11,323 nucleotides of DNA from Pseudolabrys sp. (GTDB lineage: Bacteria; Pseudomonadota; Alphaproteobacteria; Rhizobiales; Xanthobacteraceae). The notes beneath the pieces are model-generated. The model worked only from the letters and a program-made list of their open reading frames with translations. It was not told where the DNA came from and searched no databases. Shown piece by piece: positions 7,357 through 11,323 of this stretch (its first letter is position 1; each line of letters begins with the position of its first letter). The DNA lies in assembly GCA_026125925.1 (NCBI GenBank), contig JAHCKF010000077.1:1-11323 (forward strand), in the 5' to 3' direction. The translations under genes and the position numbers were made by a program.

Positions 7357-8037
7357 ATGACCGAAGCCAACCGTACCTTCGCCAAAAAACGTCTCGCCAT
7401 GGTGCTGGCTGGAGGCGTTGCCGGGGTGGCCGTCGGACTGGCGGGGGTATACGTGATGACCACCTTCATAGGCAATAAAGGCGGCTCGGGCGCCAATGCC
7501 GCCTGCCGGCCGGCCGTGGAGCTGGCCAAAAAGGTCGCGCCCTTCGCCCGCGGCGAGGTGGCGGCGGTCAATGTCGCCAAGGCGCCGCTCAAGGTGCCCA
7601 CATTGACCTTCCATGACACCACCGGCGCCGCGAAAACCCTCGACGACTTCCGCGGCAAGACCGTGCTCTTGAACCTGTGGGCGACCTGGTGCGTGCCGTG
7701 CCGCAAGGAGATGCCGGCGCTGGAGGCGCTGGAGCAGAAGAAGGGCAGCGCCGATTTCCAGGTCGTGGCCGTGAATATCGACACGCGCGACACCGACAAG
7801 CCGAAGACCTGGCTCAAGGAGATCGGCGTCGAGAAGCTCGCCTATTTCGCCGATCCGAGCGCCAAGGTGTTCCAGGACCTCAAGGGCATCGGCCGCGCCT
7901 TCGGCATGCCGACGACGATGCTGGTCGATCCGAATGGCTGCGAGATCGGCACCATTGCCGGCCCGGCCGAATGGGCGAGCGACGACGCGCTCAAGCTGAT
8001 CGACGCGGCGGTGGCGGGATCGAAAGCCGGCGGCTGA
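7357..8037 (+). CDS. tlpA: TlpA-type membrane-anchored thiol:disulfide interchange protein
   Basis: This 226-residue thioredoxin-like reductase is held in the inner membrane by an uncleaved helix at about residues 13-38, with the catalytic domain outside. The active site is C112-V-P-C115 in the WATWCVPCRKEMP motif and the cis-proline is P185 in GMPTT. Two further cysteines, C50 and C195, are 145 residues apart, the same spacing as the structural disulfide C10-C155 described for the soluble domain of Bradyrhizobium TlpA. In that organism TlpA keeps the copper site of cytochrome oxidase subunit II and the copper chaperone ScoI reduced; the same role is inferred here. The start is ATG at 7357, without a clear Shine-Dalgarno sequence. 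It is divergent from argH and converges on the 121-residue gene 21 bases after its stop. Confidence 0.95.
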   Translation: MTEANRTFAKKRLAMVLAGGVAGVAVGLAGVYVMTTFIGNKGGSGANAACRPAVELAKKVAPFARGEVAAVNVAKAPLKVPTLTFHDTTGAAKTLDDFRGKTVLLNLWATWCVPCRKEMPALEALEQKKGSADFQVVAVNIDTRDTDKPKTWLKEIGVEKLAYFADPSAKVFQDLKGIGRAFGMPTTMLVDPNGCEIGTIAGPAEWASDDALKLIDAAVAGSKAGG

Positions 8038-8058
8038 CCGGCATTGCGCGCGGCGGCC

Positions 8059-8424
8059 TTAAGCCAGGGTGTCGACGGTCGACCCGGATGAGAATCCGCC
8101 GGCGGCTCTGGCGGCATCGAGCGCCTGCTGCGCCTGGTCGATCTGTGCCGTCATCGCAATGCTCTTGGCTTTCGCTTCCGCCTGGATCCGCGCCAGCCCC
8201 GCTTGGGCGGCGAGCGTGCCAAGTCCCGAAATCCTGTTTTGCTGGGCGCCGGTCAGCGACGACGCGATCGAGGCGAGATTGGCCTGAGCCGCCGCCGCAT
8301 GGCTGGCCATGGCCGCGCGCTGGCTTTTCAGCCTCTGCAGTGCCGAACTGCCCGTACCGCCCGTGGCAAAAGGCGATCCAAAACCGACCCGGGTCGTTGC
8401 GTAACTAAAACGGCTGGTGATCAT
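8059..8424 (-). CDS. Ala-rich helical hypothetical protein, 121 residues
   Basis: I do not recognise a named family. The protein starts with a Ser/Thr/Gly/Phe-rich stretch (about residues 1-27), then a long Ala/Gln/Ser-rich region (about 28-110) with heptad-like spacing expected to form helices or a coiled coil, and ends in a Gly/Ser-rich tail. It has no Cys or Trp, no signal peptide and no membrane helix. This composition resembles secreted filament or helper proteins such as flagellar or type III components, but that is a loose likeness only. The ATG at 8424 has a G-rich run about seven bases upstream. It is convergent with tlpA and divergent from the arsR unit, so it is a single gene with its own promoter somewhere in 8425-8552. 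The opposite strand does not offer a better gene here. Confidence 0.6.
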   Translation of the reverse strand: MITSRFSYATTRVGFGSPFATGGTGSSALQRLKSQRAAMASHAAAAQANLASIASSLTGAQQNRISGLGTLAAQAGLARIQAEAKAKSIAMTAQIDQAQQALDAARAAGGFSSGSTVDTLA

Positions 8425-8517
8425 CGGTGCGCCCCCGCACGAAAGCCAAATGCTAGAGCCCCAGGGTTAATCGAAGCTTTCTTCACCGGCATTCCGGTCG
8501 GGACCGGCTGCGCCCCC

Positions 8518-8545
8518 TTGACGCACCCCGGCACCTCCCTATACT
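8518..8545 (+). promoter_or_regulatory. strong sigma70-type promoter of the arsR unit, probably leaderless
   Basis: TTGACG at 8518-8523 (5 of 6 to the -35 consensus) is separated by 16 bases from TATACT at 8540-8545 (5 of 6 to the -10 consensus). The -10 ends only seven bases before the ATG at 8553, so transcription should begin at or within a base or two of the start codon. No ribosome binding site is visible in the C-rich sequence before the ATG, which fits a leaderless message. An ArsR operator would be expected to overlap this promoter. No clear dyad is seen, apart from the short TTAACCA just after the -10. Confidence 0.6.
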
Positions 8546-8552
8546 TAACCAC

Positions 8553-8984
8553 ATGGTTGACTATCAATCCGCCGCGCTCGACCGCACCTTCGCCGCCCTC
8601 GCCGATCCGACGCGGCGGGCGCTGCTGGCGAGCCTGAGCGAACGCGACGCCATCAGCGTGAGCGAGCTCGCCAAACCCTTCGCCATGTCGCTGCCGGCGA
8701 TCATGAAGCACCTCGATGTGCTGAAGGACGCCGGCCTCGTCACCCGCGAGAAGAGCGGCCGCGTCGTGTCGTGCCGGCTGCGCGCCGAGCCGATGCACGA
8801 GGCCAACGACTGGCTCAACCGCTATCAGCGCTTCTGGACCGACCGACTCGATCAGCTCGAAGCCTTATTGGAGAGTGATGAATGGACACCGCCGTCGCCA
8901 CAAAGCCAAGCCTCACCATCAAGCGCCGGTTCAAGGCCGCGCCCGAAAAGGTCTTCGCCGCCTGGACCGATCCGCAAAAAATGA
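8553..8984 (+). CDS. ArsR-family winged-helix transcriptional regulator with abnormal C-terminal extension
   Basis: Residues 1-105 are a standard ArsR/SmtB winged helix: the ALADPTRRALL opening, a helix-turn-helix with recognition helix about 46-57 (SLPAIMKHLDVL) and a beta wing about 64-76. Only one cysteine (C74) is present, so the metal-binding cysteine pairs of true metal sensors are missing. This matches the ArsR branch that is usually paired with SRPBCC/AHSA1 genes. Members of that branch are normally about 105-115 residues; here the frame runs on to 143 because no stop occurs before the next gene. Residues 111-143 (Ser/Pro/Arg-rich) are encoded by the start of the SRPBCC-VOC gene read out of frame, giving a 103-base overlap. 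It probably represses its own operon from the promoter just upstream; the inducer is unknown. Confidence 0.88.
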   Translation: MVDYQSAALDRTFAALADPTRRALLASLSERDAISVSELAKPFAMSLPAIMKHLDVLKDAGLVTREKSGRVVSCRLRAEPMHEANDWLNRYQRFWTDRLDQLEALLESDEWTPPSPQSQASPSSAGSRPRPKRSSPPGPIRKK

Positions 8985-9709
8985 CGCGGTGGATGGGGCC
9001 CGGCAAAGTCACGCATTGCGAGGCGACGAACGACCTGCGCGTCGGCGGGCGCTATCACATCCGGATGCTTGCCGACGGCGAGGAGCACAATGTCGGCGGT
9101 GTCTATCGCGAGATCGTGCCTAACGAGAAGGTGGTCTTCACCTGGGCTTGGCGCTCGACGCCGGAACGCGAGTCTCTCGTCACCGTCACCGTGAAGCCCG
9201 ACGGCGACGGTTCGTTGATGACGCTGCTTCACGAACAGTTCTTCGACGAGGCCGCGCGCGATCGCCACAACGAAGGCTGGACCGGCACGCTGCTGCGTCT
9301 CGAGACCTTCCTGCACACGGACCGCATGGAGAAGCCGCACGGCAAGTTCGTCTGGAACGAGTTGAACACGCGCGACGTCGAAGGCGCCAAGAAATTTCTC
9401 GGCGCCTCGCTCGGCTGGACTTTCGAGGCCAGCCCGATGCCGGGCTTCACCTACTGGATCATCAAGAAAGGCGATGAGCGCATCGGCGGCATCTTCGATC
9501 TGAATGCGGACGAGCGCTGCAAGGGCGCACCGGAGCACTGGCTCACTTACATCGCCGTCGATGATGTCGATGCGCGCCTCAAGAAGGCGCTCGCCGCCGG
9601 CGCCAAGGAAGGCCGGCCACCGCAAGACATCCCGGGCGTGGGCCGGATGGCCGTGCTGCAACAGCCCGGCGGCGCGATGGTCGCCTGGCTCACGCCGAAA
9701 CCGATGTAG
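8882..9709 (+). CDS. SRPBCC (AHSA1-like) / VOC (glyoxalase-like) fusion protein
   Basis: This 275-residue protein joins two small-molecule-binding folds. Residues 8-147 are an SRPBCC/AHSA1 domain: IKRRFKAAPEKVFAAWTDP opening, the TRWMGP turn, the central GGRYHIRM strand and the closing NEGWTGTLLRLETFL helix. Residues about 150-273 are a VOC domain like those of the glyoxalase/bleomycin-resistance/dioxygenase group, beginning GKFVWNELNTRDVEGAKKFLG and ending with the GAMVAWLTP strand. The linker is only a few residues around M149, which could be the relic of a separate start. No ribosome site precedes M149, so a true fusion is likely. The ATG at 8882 has GGAG eight bases upstream and follows two in-frame TGA codons directly. 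The gene overlaps arsR and is followed by the GST gene 13 bases later. Substrate unknown; binding or modifying a small hydrophobic or electrophilic compound is inferred. Confidence 0.9.
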   Translation: MDTAVATKPSLTIKRRFKAAPEKVFAAWTDPQKMTRWMGPGKVTHCEATNDLRVGGRYHIRMLADGEEHNVGGVYREIVPNEKVVFTWAWRSTPERESLVTVTVKPDGDGSLMTLLHEQFFDEAARDRHNEGWTGTLLRLETFLHTDRMEKPHGKFVWNELNTRDVEGAKKFLGASLGWTFEASPMPGFTYWIIKKGDERIGGIFDLNADERCKGAPEHWLTYIAVDDVDARLKKALAAGAKEGRPPQDIPGVGRMAVLQQPGGAMVAWLTPKPM

Positions 9710-9722
9710 GGAGGACACTGGA

Positions 9723-10358
9723 ATGAAACTTTATGGATTTCCACCCTCGCCGCGCGTCTGGGTCGCGCGCGCCGTGGCGGCACAGCTCGGCATTCCGCTC
9801 GAGATCGAGTTGGTCGACCTGACCAAGGGCGAGCAACGCGCACCGGAGTATCTGGCGATCAACCCGACCGGCCGTGTGCCGACGCTTGTCGACGGTGACC
9901 TCAAGTTGTGGGAAACGACGGCGATCATCCAGTATCTCGCCGGGCAAAAGCCGAACGCCTTGTGGCCCGACGATCTGCGCATTCGCGCCGACATCATGCG
10001 GTGGCAGAGCTGGACGCTGTCGCACTGGGAGGCGGCGGCCTGCGTGCCGATCGTGTTCGAGCGCCTCGTCAAGCCGCTCCTCGGCGCCGGACCGCCGGAC
10101 GAGGCGGCGGTGTCCCGCGCGCTCGAGAACTTCAGGCGCGACGCCAAAGTGCTCGACACGCATCTCGGCAGGCAGCCGTATCTCGTCGGCAATGCCCTGA
10201 CGCTGGCGGACTTCTCGGTCGCGGGACCTTTGGTCTACGCCGAGCCCGCGGGCATGCCGCTCGCCGACTATCCGAAGCTGCACGACTGGTTCGCCCGCGT
10301 GACGTCCATGCCGTGCTGGAAGGATACTGCGCCGCAGCGCTCGGCCGCGGCAGCGTGA
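9723..10358 (+). CDS. glutathione S-transferase family protein
   Basis: This 211-residue cytosolic protein has the usual two GST domains. Residues 1-78 form the thioredoxin-like N-terminal domain, with S9 in the FPPSPRVW loop where the catalytic Ser/Cys/Tyr lies, the cis-proline P53 in GRVPTL, and the glutathione gamma-glutamyl-binding pair E64-T65 (Glu-Ser in most members). Residues about 88-205 form the all-helical domain, with the N-capping TLADFS motif and a closing LHDWFARVTSMPCW segment. It should conjugate or reduce electrophilic compounds with glutathione; subclass (phi- or theta-like) cannot be fixed by eye. The ATG at 9723 has an excellent GGGAGG at 9709-9714, eight bases upstream, which overlaps the stop of the preceding gene. 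It is the last gene of the arsR unit and is followed by a palindromic repeat. Confidence 0.93.
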   Translation: MKLYGFPPSPRVWVARAVAAQLGIPLEIELVDLTKGEQRAPEYLAINPTGRVPTLVDGDLKLWETTAIIQYLAGQKPNALWPDDLRIRADIMRWQSWTLSHWEAAACVPIVFERLVKPLLGAGPPDEAAVSRALENFRRDAKVLDTHLGRQPYLVGNALTLADFSVAGPLVYAEPAGMPLADYPKLHDWFARVTSMPCWKDTAPQRSAAAA

Positions 10359-10362
10359 GCAA

Positions 10363-10498
10363 CTTGTCCCGGACGCGGCGCAGCACGAAGCGCAGCGAAG
10401 TGGTGCGCCGCTGATCCGGGACCTTCCAGTCGAATGAATTTTTGATGGTCCCGGGTCTGCAGCGCATCACTCACGTGCTGCGCTGCGCCCGGGACAAG
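10363..10498. repeat. palindromic intergenic repeat, two hairpin modules
   Basis: The outer arms CTTGTCCCGG (10363-10372) and CCGGGACAAG (10489-10498) are perfect inverted copies. Within them are two hairpin modules: GTCCCGG (10366-10372) with CCGGGAC (10416-10422), and GGTCCCGGG (10447-10455) with CCCGGGAC (10488-10495). GCAGCG/CGCTGC-type sequence fills the stems. The two inner arms, CCGGGACC (10416-10423) and GGTCCCGG (10447-10454), are also inverted copies, with a more AT-rich connector between them. The sequence resembles dispersed palindromic repeats of Bradyrhizobium and Rhodopseudomonas genomes. It is not related to the repeat at 1131-1262. It occupies the convergent junction between the GST and dehydrogenase genes and may help to stop transcription from both sides. 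Confidence 0.75.
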
Positions 10499-10504
10499 CG
10501 CGCT

Positions 10505-11323
10505 TTAGCGCGTCGGCACCGGCTTGTCGCCGCGATAGTCGTAGAAGCCGCGCTGCGTCTTGCGGCCCAGCCAGCCGGCTTCGACGTACTTCACCAGCAG
10601 CGGGCACGGCCGGTACTTCGAATCCGCCAGGCCCTCGTGCAGCACCTGCATCACCGAGAGACAGGTATCGAGGCCGATGAAATCGGCGAGCTCGAGCGGC
10701 CCCATCGGATGATGCGCGCCGAGTCGCATCGCGGTGTCGATCGCCTCGACGTTGCCGACGCCTTCGTACAGCGTGTAGATCGCCTCGTTGATCATCGGCA
10801 GCAGGATGCGGTTGACGATGAAGGCCGGGAAGTCTTCCGACACCGCGATCGTCTTGTGCAGCGTGCGCACGAAATCCTTCGAGGTCTCGAAGGTGGCGTC
10901 GTCGGTGGCGATGCCGCGGATGACTTCCACGAGCTCCATCAGCGGCACCGGATTCATGAAGTGAATGCCGATGAAGCGTTCGGGGCGATCGGTCGTCGCG
11001 GCCAGCCGCGTGATCGAGATCGACGACGTGTTGGTCGCGAGAATGGCCTCCTGCTTCAGCGACGGGCAAAGCTCGGCGTAGATCTTGCGCTTGGCTTCTT
11101 CCTTTTCGATCGCCGTCTCGATGACCAGATCGCAGGCGCCGAGATCCTCGTATTTCTCGGCGGCGCCGATGCGGCCCAGAGCCGCCTTGCGGTCGTCCTC
11201 GGTGATGGTCTTCTTCGAGACCTGCTTGGCCATGTTGCCGTTGATCGTGGCCATGCCGGCCTTGATGCGGTCGGCCGAGATATCGTTGAGCTTCACGTCA
11301 TAGCCGGCCAGCGCGCAGACATG
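10505..11323 (-). CDS. 3-hydroxyacyl-CoA (3-hydroxybutyryl-CoA) dehydrogenase, 5' end missing
   Basis: The gene runs off the window edge. The 272 codons present begin with the His-Val-Cys-Ala-Leu-Ala-Gly-Tyr-Asp-Val segment that follows the NAD-binding glycine motif, so about 20-25 N-terminal residues are outside. The GTG at 11296 encodes this Val and is not the start. Visible family signatures are ATNTSSISIT in the Rossmann domain, the catalytic HFMNPVP histidine with the ELVEV glutamate, NRILLPMINEA at the domain junction, the HHPMGPLELADFIGLD segment of the dimerising domain and the QRGFYDY ending. It oxidises (S)-3-hydroxyacyl-CoA, here most like the short-chain single-domain type (hbdA/paaH/fadB2 names are used), in beta-oxidation or poly-hydroxybutyrate/butyrate metabolism. 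In related genomes it often follows etfB-etfA (recollection), which would lie beyond the window. Confidence 0.95.
   Translation of the reverse strand, partial: HVCALAGYDVKLNDISADRIKAGMATINGNMAKQVSKKTITEDDRKAALGRIGAAEKYEDLGACDLVIETAIEKEEAKRKIYAELCPSLKQEAILATNTSSISITRLAATTDRPERFIGIHFMNPVPLMELVEVIRGIATDDATFETSKDFVRTLHKTIAVSEDFPAFIVNRILLPMINEAIYTLYEGVGNVEAIDTAMRLGAHHPMGPLELADFIGLDTCLSVMQVLHEGLADSKYRPCPLLVKYVEAGWLGRKTQRGFYDYRGDKPVPTR

Noticed and set aside
8038..8080. GGCCTTAAGCC and GTCGACGGTCGAC near the tlpA end as a terminator
   Set aside because: The stems are too short, no T-run follows, and the second lies inside the neighbouring gene.
8425..8517. CCGG-rich short inverted repeats upstream of arsR as an ArsR operator
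   Set aside because: Matches are only four to five bases in GC-rich sequence and do not overlap the promoter; not distinguishable from chance.
8852..9718. 288-codon minus-strand frame opposite the SRPBCC-VOC gene
   Set aside because: No motif and no sensible start context; the plus strand encodes two clear domains here.
9504..9722. Upstream extension of the GST frame to 9504
   Set aside because: The added residues are an out-of-frame reading of the VOC domain; the GST fold and a strong ribosome site both place the start at 9723.
10445..11069. Alternative minus-strand frame of about 200 codons inside the dehydrogenase gene
   Set aside because: Shifted-frame shadow of the 3-hydroxyacyl-CoA dehydrogenase, rich in Arg/His/Ala with no motifs.

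Overview
The window looks like chromosomal core DNA from a high-GC alphaproteobacterium, most likely a Hyphomicrobiales (Rhizobiales) member near Bradyrhizobium, Rhodopseudomonas or Pseudolabrys. Three things suggest this: strong G/C preference at third codon positions; the neighbourhood MJ0042 zinc-ribbon protein / DUF4175 (TIGR02302) protein / lysA / lptM-like lipoprotein / argH / tlpA, which I recall as typical of that group; and GC-rich palindromic repeats between convergent genes. The placement is from memory and motifs, not from a search.

Layout. Positions 1-180 are non-coding, followed by a plus-strand membrane-anchored zinc-ribbon protein (181-1122). A palindromic repeat (1131-1262) separates it from a minus-strand cluster that reads lptM-like lipoprotein (5590-5309), lysA (5256-3991), then a very large DUF4175 envelope protein (to 1273). 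Upstream on the same strand, argH (7295-5904) is followed after one base by a small conserved-looking gene (5902-5657). A 61-bp divergent region carrying a perfect 12-bp palindrome separates argH from plus-strand tlpA (7357-8037). tlpA converges on an Ala-rich 121-residue hypothetical gene (8424-8059).

From 8518 a strong sigma70-type promoter, almost abutting the start codon, drives a compact plus-strand unit: an ArsR-family regulator (8553-8984), an SRPBCC-VOC fusion protein (8882-9709) and a glutathione S-transferase-like protein (9723-10358). A second, unrelated palindromic repeat (10363-10498) separates this from a convergent, 5'-truncated 3-hydroxyacyl-CoA dehydrogenase gene (10505 to the window edge).

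How it fits together. Most of the window is housekeeping: lysine and arginine biosynthesis (lysA, argH), envelope functions (lptM-like, DUF4175, zinc-ribbon protein), thiol-disulfide chemistry outside the membrane (TlpA) and fatty-acid or butyrate metabolism (3HCDH). The most individual part is the arsR / SRPBCC-VOC / GST unit, which looks like a self-regulated small-molecule response operon. It has three unusual details: a probably leaderless first transcript, a 103-base out-of-frame gene overlap, and the two-domain fusion. I found no tRNA, rRNA, CRISPR, phage or transposase gene. No stretch longer than 300 bases lacks a gene.
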